This document shows positions 12,433 through 24,335 of a stretch of DNA of 64,000 nt, one piece after another. Each line of letters opens with the position of its first letter. Position 1 is the first letter of the stretch. Below the pieces are notes generated by a model, which saw only the letters and a program-made list of their open reading frames with translations, did not search any database and was not told the origin of the DNA. Source of the stretch: Laccaria trichodermophora (taxonomy: Eukaryota; Basidiomycota; Agaricomycetes; Agaricales; Hydnangiaceae); contig JACTVC010000004.1 of the NCBI GenBank assembly GCA_018417955.1, forward strand, positions 2,046,001 to 2,110,000, given 5' to 3'. The position numbers and the translations under genes are program-made.

Positions 12433-13479
12433 CGTGGTTCAGAAGAAAGAAGCAATGCTGTGCGGCGTCAATTTTCAAAATGCGTAACGGACCGCTCCAC
12501 GGGGTCAGCTGATGTTCCTGGTCGAGGCCTGGACCCAAGAAGCGCCGTACCGTGGTTGGGCACCAGGTCAGGAAGGAGACGCCAGAAAAAGCGTGGTCAG
12601 TGGATGTGTGTGAAAAATAAAAAGCAGACAGTGTAGTCCAAAGGACTGAAAGGGACGAAGAGAAGGGAGTGCGGCATTTTATTTCACATATACAATACAA
12701 CATACAACATCAAATATAGCCTGGAGCCCATACTAGAAAAATAAATATATAGAAAGGCAAAAGACCAGCGGGCATACCTAACCCAACATCCTAAATCAGG
12801 TGTTTAAGACGACCAGCAGAACCTCGCCTCGCTTCCCATCGTTTTAATTCCATTTCTGTCACTCATTCTCGAATTGCCCTCCCGGCTCTCCATACCCAAG
12901 TATTGTTGTCGCTGATCTGCACGAGCATCGGTTATACTTCGTGCGCTGTGGACGATACCTGACGTCGAAGAGGGCCTTAGCTGAATGAGGGAAGAGTAGC
13001 TCTGCGGCAGGCTATGAAGGATGGCGTCGCCAGTCTGCTCTCGGTTTCTTGCTGCCAGGACTCGCCACGTCACGGATCCTACAAAAGACCACTCCATTAG
13101 CTCATCGTCAAGCGGCAGCGGTTATGTCGTACCAAGAGCAGGAAATATTCTCGTAGTACCGTTCGATACATCCACGGCCCAGGATAGAACTCCGATCCTA
13201 CTCATTCCACCGCTAATCGTACGTTGTGCTCTTTTGGGTTGGTCAAACAGTCACTCAACATGAGCCTGACAGCACATGGATTATCGCATTACCACAGGAT
13301 TGTCTTCATTGGAGTGAGCCGTTGGTGGAGCCGCGAAGTCGAAACACAGGACAGTCGACCGCCGCAGAAGTGAGTTGGTACGGGTGAGTGAACCACCCCC
13401 TGGTGACGGAAAGGAAGCTTCATCCGAACTCTGGCAAACGGCGCAACACGTTCACTCTTGCACGACTAGCCTCTCCTCT
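12433..13479. other. Upstream block of NLR-A, duplicated at 34.1-34.85 kb, CpG-rich
   Basis: Contains the NLR-A promoter side and a stretch (about 12,790-13,210) that aligns by eye with about 34,430-34,840 upstream of NLR-B. This copy keeps many CpG sites that read TpG or CpA in the other copy. No intact gene seen; 13,210-13,480 shows nothing recognisable. Confidence 0.55.
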
Positions 13480-13486
13480 GCGTCGT

Positions 13487-13572
13487 GAGGACCCATGGTC
13501 TATCGTTCGTCGTCCTGAACGCGTAATGGGCATTTTGCAGAAAGTTGATGAAACAGCGCATATACCGTAAAC
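13487..13572 (+). pseudogene. Small CACTA transposase fragment
   Basis: The frame reads RPERVMGILQKVDETAHIP, matching the FERLIGILQKVNNNYKIG segment just before the second intron of the transposase at 1-1983. Flanking motifs of the family are not found, so this is a small remnant. Confidence 0.45.
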
Positions 13573-14708
13573 TTCGCATCCGTAGTCACCATGCTTACAA
13601 CCAGGCTCCCTCTCCGATTGTCGTCGATCTCTCATCCCACTTGGGGTGATCGATTGCCGCGACAGGGTCAACCGCAGACGAGGATTACGGCGGTGAAGCG
13701 TTTGCGGAATGCGAGGGGGCCTCACTAATCAAGAGAGACGGGAATTATAAGCGAAAAAGTAGCTGGATGAATACAAATAGATACGTACTGCTGCCTCAGA
13801 CTCTCGTGCGGTGGACTTTCAAAAGCCTTTACCAGCTTAGTAGCTTGTGCGTGAGCGTGATCTCTCACTTCCTTTGTTAAGTTGGCAATCAAGGAGCAGT
13901 CAGATTGAGCTCACCTCAGCAAGTGTCGACCACAGCTTGAGCGCTTGAGTCTCACATGTAAAGATGCAATTGAGTGTAAATCCGAGGCGAGCGAACGGTA
14001 GGTAACATGCGAGCTGAAGATGATGATGGTGGTCGAGGACAAACACGTTCATGTTGATCAAATTCCTGTTGACCAACGTTTGTTTTGCTCGCCACCACCG
14101 TCAACGATGTACTCAAGAACCTGCACTATCGACGAGTCGCATTAACTCGTCAAATGAGCAAGGCCATGAAGTAAGCATCTTGTTTTTCTTATTCAATGAT
14201 CACGTCTAACTTACAGTCATCACTGTCTTAGTGCTGCGGATTCGCAGCCGACGACTGGATCAGGCCTCGAAGACTAGCGGCGCCTTGCTTTGGAGAGGCA
14301 CGGTTGATACGTTCGAGACGTTGAGAATCAAGAGAAGTGGCCCCGGCAACCTTTTCAAGGTGTGGACGCCATTATTGTCTCTCACAACGTAAACTAAACC
14401 CCCTCAGACTGCGACGTTTTTCCCTTGTTATCGACCAAGGCCGGAGCTTACAGCGCTTACCCCCTCTCTCCTTCCTTACCTCACATACACGACCTCATGG
14501 CCACGTTCTTCTTGGGATGCAGATGTTTCCCTGAGGTATGCCCTGCCTCACATGCTATTCAATAGATCAATCTGACCTCAATTTCCACAAAGCCTTGCAT
14601 AACGACAACACGTCCTTTGAGAGGCGGTGAAGCTACGATGTTGCAGGTGACTACCATCATATTCCTTTTAAATTTCCCTCACCTTCCGAACTTATCAAGT
14701 TCTCCAGC
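13573..14708. other. Degenerate duplicated leader of U copy 3
   Basis: No gene to about 13,920. From about 14,000 to 14,290 the sequence aligns by eye with 29,040-29,300, upstream of U copy 2 (shared features include ATTGATCAAATTC and GTTGACCAACGTTTGTTTT). 14,290-14,708 is unrecognised. Confidence 0.5.
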
Positions 14709-15885
14709 AAAATGAGAACACCCTTCTCATGAGCCTACACGACCTACATCGCGTTGGGCTTATGCATGTCCCGTTTCTTCCTCCGATAGTTTACACACCA
14801 ATCGACGGCCCAACTCAACATCATCAGCAGATGAATGGCCCGAGCCGTACAACCCCACTATTAACCCCATCCCCCGTGCGCATGCTGACGAACTGCAAGG
14901 CCTCCTAGCGGACTCTTTGGATAATGAACGGGGGGAGACGCATTCTCTGCCATTCAATCCCTGCAGGAGGAGGAAGAAATGGGAGATGGGAACGGACAGC
15001 CCAGTCTATTGAGGGCGGGCGGAATGAGAAGTTTCGGGTTTGACGTCTTTTGACGACCACCTATCCAACTCCCAGACGACGACGCTGACGATGCGCCCTT
15101 ATTCCGCCGTCATCGCAGCGGCAGTGGCAGCACGCCCACAACAACGTTAACCACCTAAACCTTCGACTCTGACGCCGCTCCAGTATACATATCCACCATC
15201 CAATAAATCTCCGTCTCCAAAGCGACCGAAGCAGCCGAGGCGGAGGCAAAGCGTGTCAAGGAAAAGGAGGAGAGGAGGCAGCGGAGGAAGGCAAGGAAGG
15301 AGATGCAGAGGCTGGTGGAGGCTGGTGTTGTTGGCGATGGGGAAGAGTTTGAAGGGTTTCAGGGGGAGTGGTGGGTTGGTGCTGTTGAAGCGTCTTCGTC
15401 GGGGCCCCATTCTTGGACTCCTTCTCAATCATAGCAACGAAGGAAAGGTTTCGGGCTTTTCTTTCCGCCCCTCCTCCACCAACAGGACGACGACGAAGAT
15501 GCAGATCTGGACGGAAGCCTCTACGCGCGCAAAAAGTCAAAGAGCAGCATTCACTCGAATGGAGGTTTTTCGGATTCGCGTCGTAATTGTTCTTCGTTGA
15601 GCTCTGCGTCTGCGTCTGACAGAGCTCATCAACACATCTCACAATCACTCTTCCTGTCATTGGGAAACTGCCACCTGGTGCACGGATCCGTCCACCAGCG
15701 TCTCGAACAGGCAGTTCCTCCAAATCGAAGACGGTGCTTGGACTGACGATCTGAGCCTCGCTGACGCTGTACGCGGGTGAGGAAGGTGATGCGAGGGAGG
15801 GTGATTGGGAGGAGGCTTTTGACTTTGATCTTGATTGGTAGGTTAAGGAGCACTCGGACTTGTGGTTATGGAGATGTTGGGGAAG
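14709..15885 (+). pseudogene. U copy 3: broken, with its 3' part inverted
   Basis: Third copy of gene U. The plus strand from about 14,720 to 15,630 carries decayed versions of the U segments in order: the TT(C)ATGAGCCTACAC region, HADELQGLLADSLDNE, the acidic DDADDAP stretch, the EKEERRQRRK-type helix and the GEEFEGFQG segment, with several frameshifts and stops. The U C-terminal part is then found on the minus strand at about 15,640-15,870 (YQSRSKSKASSQSPSLASPS, EAQIVSPST, LEELPVRDAGG). The 3' portion is therefore inverted relative to the 5' portion, with a breakpoint near 15,630-15,645. It sits in CpG-rich sequence, so its decay is not only by CpG loss. Confidence 0.65.
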
Positions 15886-18670
15886 TAGGTACCCCTTCAA
15901 TGGTTCACTGCTCTTCTGTCGTGCCCTATTGCACCATTCCGTCCGGCTCTCCTTTCTTACTGGTGTCCTCGTTGTTACTTTATAAAAAGTATCGCCTATT
16001 ACGTCTATATACTGTCCTATACACGATCACCCCCTTCGATAGAACTGCTTCTCCGTAGTTGGGCTGTTATGGCCCTCCTTCACTCACCCTTTCTGAAATG
16101 TAGATGGCAACTCTGTGCACTGGGTGTTTTGCTGCCCGTCGCCGTAGAGAGCTTGGTTAGTCTGACAAGGAATCACAACGAACGATCTGCTACAAGTACC
16201 TCTCAAATCGATGTTGGCTCATCACTGATGCTGTGGAGGACAGGCCCAACTGCCATGTCATCAAGCCTACGAAACGCATCCCGTTAGCTCGTCATCGAGA
16301 AAAGAGGCAAAGCAAAAGAGGACGTACGTCGACGTCTCGTTACGCAAATAGCATTTTTGATTTTCGAAGGGTAAGAAGAGGGCATCGTGTTCACGGGGAG
16401 AGTAAAGGTTTCGAGGTTGAATAGACGGCTCGAAAGGTTTGCATGATCATGTAAAAGTTGAATACATCGGATTTTGTTGTTGAAGTGAACGATTGGCGAC
16501 ACTGTGTCGGACTACAATGTATGTTGAACGTGAAACATGTGTTACGTGATAAGACAGCGTCAACGCAGACCATGAACTGGCTGGAGTTTCAATGGGCTGG
16601 TGAACCGCCCTCGGCGTCGTACAAGTGTCTTACAAGACGTTGTTTATATCGTCGTGCTAAAATGCATGAGTTGAGGTATTCCATGCAAGGTGAACTGTAA
16701 GATGCATAATCAGGAGCTCTGAAGAAAGTCGATAATAGAGGGAACATACCTTGAACCTCAGCGACAAGACGGTCGCTTATGAAAGCCAAAACGTGGTCAC
16801 CAGAACCGCGTCTCCGTTTTCTTTGATCCCAAGTCACTTGAAAGTGGTTGACGCGTAGAAAGGGGTTGCACAAGTATGGGCTTCTGACGATTCAAGGCAA
16901 GGTCTTCGAGACCCATAAAAACCGACAACGTTTGACTAATTACACAACAGAAAGTTATCAGCAAAACGACGTTGAATGAACCCAAGGGACACGTACTGCA
17001 TGAATGGTTCCCGATGCCATAAACCATTACGCCCCGGAATGAAAGCTCAGACCTCAGTTTCCTTTCAAACCCTTATCCCCCGTAAGAGGTTGCACATTCA
17101 CACCAAGTTTCGAGCGCAGGCTAAGCAGATTCGAGTTTCTGGAAAGAGGGATAGTACGCAAAGGGAGATTGAGCTTGTAAAGGAGGAGCACGAATGGTGG
17201 CTAGATTATGGCGTAGCGTTGGCGGAATCGATGGAGGTTGAGGACGCCGTTGCTTCGAATTCGTTCGTTTGTGCAATTGTGCGTTTCTAGATGACGGTGG
17301 TCCTGACTCCTCTGCAAGCAGAATATGTTGCCCCTCGTCTCCGCTGAGAGGTTTAACTCCATATAGAATAGCCCCCCGCGTCGGCGTTGGTTCATCACCT
17401 ACGGAACGGTGGGCTCGCTTGTGTAAACTTGAGGCCTGGGGTTGCCACGTCATTGAGCCTGCAAAACAATAGTGTGATCAGCTCGTCACCGAAAGCCAGA
17501 GGTGTTGGAGTCATACCCAAACAAACAGGACGTACGCGACGTCTCCCAGCAGTCTAAGTGTTGGAGGTGGTCCAAGGCGATTAAATGCGCCGTGGAGAGC
17601 AGAGTGCGTCGTATGTTGAACGTGTCTTCGTCGATCTAGCGCCTGACCAAAAGAAACCAGAGCGACAACATAGCTCAGACTTGGTACTGGGGTTTGTAAA
17701 CAGCCCTCTAGAAATAAAGACGCTCAGCATGGATTGATCGGTCAAATAATTGAGGTTTGTACCTGCGATAGAACGCTGGCCTTGATCCTGTTCCTGCACA
17801 ACTACCCTCTTCTCTGCACCTCATCAAAATCTCATTTCTGCCGCAAGTCGTCCTCAGCACATCGTCGTAGAGACCGGAGCCTATCCCTGGCGTGCGTGTA
17901 TCGAGTCCAAGGGGATGGCACGGTACTAATGAACGCATTGTCAAAACTAAAACTTGGAGAGGGATAGAGCGTGGACGTACCATACAAATCCGTGACGCAA
18001 TCTTCTGGACTCGTCCTCAAATCCTCACGTTGACGGGTAGTGTGTATGTTGCTTGAGATTGCGTCACAAAGGCAGAAAATGTGGAGGGTGACCAGTATGC
18101 GTCAGTAAGAGACTTGAGCGGCACTGGATGACTCATCAGCGCTTCAGCGAGAAGAGGGCTGGGTGGAGAGACACGCACTCTGAATGGATCCCACACAGTT
18201 AAACGATCCGAGAGGGCGAGGGGAAATGTCTGAGCGCGGTTTTCATCCTCGGCCAAAGTGCTGGTGGGTAAAACCTAAAGTAACCTTCGGCGTGGGTCAA
18301 GGGCAATGTCAAAGAGACACTCACGAGATCCCTCCTATTGGTGGTGTGATATGAGTGTAAAGTGCGCGCTTGGGGTTAACAATATACGTAGATAGGGAAT
18401 ATAAATTTGACGTTATGTGAGTTAGAGATCAATTTGACGTGTTGCCCAATGTGCATGTTTTACCCTCGCCCAGGCCTGTCTCTCTGGGCACGCGATCCTT
18501 CCCGTTGACAGAGAGAGGGTCACATAGTTCTTAGAAAAAACAGTCAAACACGACGCAAGCAGCATCGGATAACAACGTACCAAGCATCCTCGACAATGTA
18601 ACAGTTTGCATCAAATCTGCGGCGAGTTTGTCGTTCATCTAGTTACAGCCGTTTGCATAAATCTGTGAAA
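15886..18670. other. CpG-rich region with unresolved ORF fragments
   Basis: Short open frames only (e.g. 16,976-17,290 plus strand, 104 codons, no recognised motif). Parts look like remnants: 17,757-17,800 resembles 25,960-26,000 (GTACCTG.GATA.A.C.CTGRCCTT), suggesting a repeated but decayed sequence. No RNA gene, intact transposon or conserved domain recognised. Confidence 0.4.
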
Positions 18671-18732
18671 CTCGAAATTTCTTTCAGCCGCGTCACGTGC
18701 CGCTTCCCACAGCCAAACAAAGGAGATAAGAA
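18671..18732 (+). pseudogene. Tc1/mariner-like transposase N-terminal fragment (left)
   Basis: Encodes EISFSRVTCRFPQPNKGDK, nearly the same as the minus-strand reading EISFSHVTCHFPQPNKGDK at 20,843-20,902. The two copies are in inverted orientation and about 90% identical over 60 bp. Confidence 0.45.
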
Positions 18733-19106
18733 GCGCCCTCGACTTTCACCTTAGCCTTTTGACCTCCATTTGGGCTATCGTGCCATGTCTGGAACCAAAT
18801 TTAAAAAGAATCAAAAATTCAGAAATTCAAAAATTCAATGCATGTGAGACCACTACTCTCAGTTCTATACAGCTATTCAGTCTAGTGGAATTTACCCTTA
18901 TTTCTTTCATTTTGCCTGATGTGCTGAGTTCAATTCCTCCATGAGGTATTTTTTTGCCCTTCCTCTTCCTGATAGCTAATCCATTCAGCTCTCCCTCTTC
19001 TTGAAATATTTATGCAAGGTGTTTGTTATCTTTATTTACATTTTGTTGAATGATGAGGTACCTGCTCAAGCATAATCAGCCATTCTAGAAAGACATTTGT
19101 GAAAAT
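18733..19106. other. AT-rich spacer, no gene seen
   Basis: Contains short direct repeats of AAAATTCA near 18,800-18,840 and a piece (18,760-18,800) resembling the inverse of 20,385-20,430. Nothing else recognised. Confidence 0.4.
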
Positions 19107-19521
19107 TACAGTCATCCACCCCTGAATGATACACCACCCCCATTTGATACACTTTTGTATACTTTATCGCTTCCCCAAATCATCATCGTTTTTTTTAAAA
19201 CAAAATGTCCTAGCTACATATACATACCGACAATCCTTCCACAAAATTTCAAGTCGATTGAACAAGTTCTGGTTCCACAGTAAAATGTTCAAAAGTGGAT
19301 GTTTCACGGACTGTGCCGAAAATGCTCTCACCCCCCAATGATACACCCATATTTGATAAATTTCTACACAACAACACAACGGAATCTTCTGAAATTTGGA
19401 GGGGTGGATCATACTGATTAACAGAGAGTTATTGTACAGTTTTTATGGGGAAGACATGTTGCTTAGAATTGAAATTTGAATTTAATGATTTCACTGTATC
19501 ATTAAGGGGTGGATGACTGTA
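19107..19521. mobile_element. Tc1/mariner-type MITE, 411 bp with TA target duplication
   Basis: Left end CAGTCATCCACCCCTGAATG and right end the inverse CATTAAGGGGTGGATGACTG form about 25-bp terminal inverted repeats (19,109-19,133 and 19,495-19,519). TA flanks both ends at 19,107-19,108 and 19,520-19,521. The interior has no transposase. Size, TIR and TA duplication fit a non-autonomous Tc1/mariner element. A second CACCCCCCAATGATACACC motif lies inside at about 19,331. Confidence 0.85.
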
Positions 19522-20579
19522 TCACCTGTCTTTCCTTTCTTTCATGAATATGTTGACATTCAACATCCTCCTCCACTGCATAAATTGATTGTTAATTTTC
19601 CTTTCATGTGCAAGAGTGTCTGGTGCATTTAGGGTACATTTTATTTGAAACTTGTATACCTGCTTTTGCATGTGGTAAAATAAATTCCATGCAACTACCC
19701 AGATACAAGATTTTAGCCCATATTATGTAGCCATAGATATATTAGCTATTGAAGGATGGACATCTAATTGCAGCTGCAGAGGTTGCTTTACTATTTGTTT
19801 TTCTGCTCTTTTGATGCTAATTCTGCATCTTGTCATTGCAGAAATGCAGCAATGACTGAAGAGCTTCTAAAACTTGTATACATTGACATTAATTTTTTCC
19901 AATAGAATCCTCTCACAATCACATTGTCAGTCTTTTGTTTCTTACAATTATGCCCATTTTTGTAGAATAAACTTCAGACTGCATGGCTGCTATAGAAGTT
20001 GTTTATTATAATATTTTGAAGCTCAGAGAAGGAATCATCTTTGAAATAGTTGAATTTTGATTTTTTTTTGGCAAGCAGGTGGCATTACAGATTTCAGAAG
20101 GGTGGCTGATATTATTTTCTCAATTTGAGCACCTTTTGATGGCAATTTATTTATTTATTATGACTGTCATTGTAATGTACTATTTTTTGGTTCAGTTCTT
20201 CACTCTAAGTGAAGATATTTGGATGTGGCAATGGGGGATTGAATTTTTGACTACAGATAATATGTGCTGTAAGCCGTGTGAACAATTAGCCAAATCCATC
20301 AGCAATAGCCGGATTTGTACTAAATTCTAAAGTGGAAGGAGGCTGTGTGAACAAATTACTGCTTTCAGAATTAGTAGCCCAAATTGGGCTATTGGAGGTT
20401 CCAGACACCACACAATAGCCTCCATTTGACCTCCATCCTCCCATTTACAATTCAGAAATGACTCCTCACGATCTTCGTAGCCTCAGGATTGTAATAATGC
20501 AACCCATTTACAGTTTTCTTGCCTGAGTAAGTACTCTTTTGGGCTTACATTCTTCAGTAAATTGACTTTTATCCTGCAG
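19522..20579. other. AT-rich non-coding stretch
   Basis: No supported gene. 20,385-20,440 carries a short sequence partly repeated in inverse at 18,760-18,800. Long A/T runs. Confidence 0.4.
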
Positions 20580-20920
20580 ATGGAATTCAGATCATCTTCA
20601 GTAAGGGAAGATGGATGAACGGTGTAGCGCTTGAATGGGTTATTGACCTGCCCAAACTCTCAAAGGTTACGCAGCACATTGGAGACCAGCCCATTAGAGC
20701 ACTCAGCTCATTCGGCTATCTCAGCCATTGTATATTGATCTTCAAAATACCACTTGAATATACGTCCTTTAATATCAATCAACAGAGGTGTTGGCATGGT
20801 CATCGTTTTGTCATTCGCAATATAGCATTCTGCCTTATCGTGCTTATCTCCTTTGTTTGGTTGTGGGAAGTGGCACGTGACGTGGCTGAAAGAAATTTCG
20901 AACGGCTGTAGTTCAGTCAC
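20580..20920 (-). pseudogene. Tc1/mariner-like transposase N-terminus, decayed
   Basis: The minus strand reads through a helix-turn-helix region: LLIDIKGRIFKWYFEDQYTM then AEIAE, with a stop, then CSNGLVSNVLRNL, another stop, then EFGQVNNPFKRYT and LTEDDLN. This pattern (HTH, then FG.V.NP and a LTEDD segment) is that of fungal Tc1-type transposases. The second stop (CTT TGA GAG) is one base from CTT CGA GAG (Leu-Arg-Glu), again a possible CpG deamination. Only the DNA-binding part is present; no DDE domain seen. Confidence 0.55.
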
Positions 20921-21383
20921 ATGGGTCCAATAACAATGGAACAGCCAGATGTGACAATCAGTCGTAGTGAACAGGTCAGCTGGGGCAGCCGGTTTGACTG
21001 CTATTGTTCCATTGGCAACGAAGCAGCCGGTTTCTGACCCTGGCAGGGTTTATGCTCCTGTGGTGGAACCACTTTTTCAACCAACGGGCTCTGACCACAT
21101 CCCGATGGGCTCTCAGCCCATTCTGATGGAACTACAAAAAAATTTAACTGGGGCCTCTCTCCCCTTACTTACATCATCTAGATCTGTAGCATAATGTATC
21201 TTAATCTTTATCTCATCCAACTCCTGCAAGATAGTCTCCATATCAACCAAAAACTGAATGTTGTCCCAACAGGGAAACACTCACCTTGTAGTTAAGAAAT
21301 GAAAGCTTTTCATTTAGCTACTCACACCTTGTCTACTCATTTGTGGCTCCATTGGGGTGTCAAAGTGGAATTGATGGTTCTGT
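20921..21383. other. Spacer before the 48-bp minisatellite
   Basis: Short open frame 20,967-21,194 without recognised motif. Nothing else supported. Confidence 0.35.
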
Positions 21384-22250
21384 TGGGGATGTCTCCATCG
21401 GGGTGTTTGACATTGAGATTGAAGGCACCATGGGGGATGTCTCTGTCAGGGTGCTTGTCATTGAAATTGAAAGTGCCGCACTGGATGTCACCATTGGGGT
21501 GTTTGACATTGAGATTGAAGGCGCTGCAGGGGATGTTTCTGTCAGGGTGTTTGACATTGAAATTGAAGGTGCTGCAGGGGATGTCACCATTGGGGTGTTT
21601 GAGGTTGAGATTGAAGGCGCTGCAGGGGATGTTTCTGTTGGGGTGTTTGACATTGAAATTGAAGGTGCTGTGGGGGATGTCTCCATCAGGGTGTTTGTCA
21701 TTAAAATTGAAGGTGCCGCAGGGGATGTCACCATCAGGGTGTTTGAGGTTGAGATTGAAGGCGCCGTGGGGGATGTTTCCGTTGGGGTGTTTGACATTAA
21801 AATTGAAGGTGCCATGGGGGACGTCTCCATCAGGGTGTTTGTCATTGAAATTGAAAGCACCACAGAGGATGTCTCCGTCAGGGTGTTTGAGGTTGAGATT
21901 GAAGGCGCCGCAGGGGATGTTTCTGTTGGGGGTGTTTGACATTGAAATTGAAGGTGCTGTGGGGGATGTCTCTATTAGGGTGTTTGTCATTGAAATTGAA
22001 AGCGCCACGGAGGATGTTGCTGTTGGGGTGTTTGAGGTTGAGATTGAAGGCGCCGCAGGGGATGTCTCTGTCAGGGTGTTTGACATTGAAATTGAAGGTG
22101 CCATGGGGGATGTCTCTGTCAGGGTGTTTGTCATTAAAATTGAAAGCACCATGGAGGATGTCACTGTCGGGGTGTTTGAGGTTGAGATAGAAGGCACTGT
22201 CGGCAATGGCCCCATCAGGGTGTTCAACATTGAAATTGAAAACATGACCT
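21384..22250. repeat. 48-bp minisatellite, about 18 copies
   Basis: Unit of the form GGGGATGTCTC(C/T)...TTTGACATTGA(A/G)ATTGAAGG, 48 bp. As 48 is a multiple of 3, several frames on both strands stay open: one plus frame reads a 16-aa unit (GDVSVRVFDIEIEGA.), and a 305-codon frame is open on the minus strand. One extra G at about 21,926-21,931 shifts the plus frames, which argues against selection on a protein. Confidence 0.85.
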
Positions 22251-22299
22251 CCACAATATGGTCATATGTGGCATGATCTTGAATACGTCAAGTTAGCAG

Positions 22300-22445
22300 A
22301 GCACTTTATTGACTGTGGCAGAGCATTTGATTGACACTGACAGGGAATTGAGAATTCAAAATGTTGACTCCTGCGGGGCATTTGATTGACTCCGACAGGG
22401 CATTCAAATTTCAATATGTCAGCTCTGGCGAAGCATTTATTCAAG
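22300..22445. repeat. Minisatellite related to the 23.4-24.3 kb array
   Basis: A few degenerate copies of a GGGGCATTTGATTGACTC-type unit alternating with AATTCAAAATGTTGACTCC-like segments. Confidence 0.6.
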
Positions 22446-23454
22446 ATAGAGGAGTCAATCCACTACAGCATTTTTAAGCTGGTGCTCAGATTATCCATCC
22501 ATGTGAACTGAAACATGCAATGGCTTGGAATATGTGATTTGCAGAAGCAAGAAATATATTGTCAAGAAATCAATGCACAATATCAATGAAAGGTCCTGCT
22601 AGTAGCCATGACAAATCCTCATAATACAAAAGAAAGATCCACTGAATTGGAGGTCAGATAGTTGAGGTGTGCACCATTTAGTTTTTAGAAGTAGAACAAC
22701 TCTGGCAGCCCACCTTACCAAATATGGGCCAGCAGCAACCTAATATGGAAGGAGCACATTATTCACACCATCTGAAACTATGCACTGCACCACGCTCATT
22801 GGCAATGCAACATGCCAACAAAACAAAGACATTGGGGGGATCCCAGAAAGGAATAGAATCATTTGGAATAGTTTTCTCAGTGATTGAAGAAGTTTTTGTG
22901 AACAGACCTTGGAAAGAGTTATTTGGTGCATGAATCTTTATACAAACCAGTTGCACAACATGCCATTTTGCATACATCAAGTTATATTTTTTTTTCTTCC
23001 CTCAAAACTGCTTCCCCCACCTATCTGAATTGATTCTAAAGTATGTAGGCTATATTTGGGGAAAGTATGGGAGCATTTCAACAAGATTTAGATAGTGAAA
23101 GGAAATAAGAAAGAATGTGGTTTCATGTTTAGAGTCATATTTTCACCCTTTCAAGCTCCAGCTCCCCCAAACCATCAGAAAACTGCTTCGGAGCAGGGGA
23201 TATATATTCTGCCATATGTTAACTATGTATAATAAAGGCTCAGATGTTGAGATTTGGTAGCAAAGTATACAGAAAAGTCAACAATATCATGTTGTGAGAT
23301 ATTTCATGCATTCAACCTCATTTCTCCACCATGCGCCAAAATTCTTTTCCAAAGTAAACTTGAACCTATTTTACAACAGTTATAGTATGCTGGAAAGATG
23401 TATTGAGAAGCTATAACAGTACAGCTCATTTTTTTCCCCCACAACTCTGGTGGT
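22446..23454. other. Non-coding, no supported gene
   Basis: AT-rich; only short open frames without motifs. Confidence 0.4.
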
Positions 23455-24335
23455 GCATTTCATTGACTCTGTCGGGGCATGTAAAATTAAAAATGTTGAC
23501 TCCTGCAAAGCATTCAATACACTCTGATGGGGAATATAAAATTTGAATTGGGTGGGGGACAGTTGATTGACTTTCATGGGGTATTTAATTCACTCCATTG
23601 AGGCATTTAAAATTAAATATGTTAACTTCTGCAGGGCAGTTTATTCACTCTGACAGAGCATTTTATTGACCCCATCGGCGAATTTAAAATCAAATATTTT
23701 GACCCCGCGGCGATTTAATTCACCCCAACGGAGCATTTTATTTACGCCATCGGGGCTTTTAAAATTAAATATGTTAACTCCTGTGGGGCAGTTTATTCAC
23801 TCCGACAGGGCATTTTATTGACCCCGTCGGCGAATTTAAAATCAAATATACCCCGTGGCCATTTAATTCACTCCAATGGGGAATTTTATTCATGCTGTCA
23901 GAGCATATAAAATTAAATATGTTCTCTCACAGGGCACTCCAACAGGGAATTTTATTCACTCTGTCATGAACTTTAGAGTCAAATATGTTGACCCCGGTGG
24001 CGCATGTAGTTTACTCCTCCAGGGCATTTTATTTACTCTGACAGGGTATTTTAAATCAAATATGTTGACTCCCATGGGGCATTGGGTTCACTCCTCCAGG
24101 GCATTTGAAATTGAGTATGTCAACTCTGGCAATGCATTTACAATTAAACATAATAACCCCTCAAGTCAATCAAATTCTTCATGGAGTCAAAATAGTCAAA
24201 TTTAAATGCCCATGGTAGTTGACATACTCAGCTGTAAATTCTCCACTGGAGTGAATCAAATGCCCTGTGGGTGTTGAAATAACTGCCCCATTGGAGTCAA
24301 TCAAATGCTTAACCAGAGTTGACATATTCAATTTC
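23455..24335. repeat. Degenerate minisatellite, unit about 60 bp
   Basis: Alternates GGGGCATTTTATTCACTCC-type segments with AAAATTAAATATGTTGACTCC-type segments over 0.9 kb. Some units near the end (24,190-24,335) are in the opposite orientation (GGAGTCAATCAAATGC). Confidence 0.7.

Noticed and set aside
21299..22276. 325- and 305-codon ORFs as genes
   Set aside because: Both lie in the 48-bp minisatellite, and a single-base insertion breaks the repeat frame.
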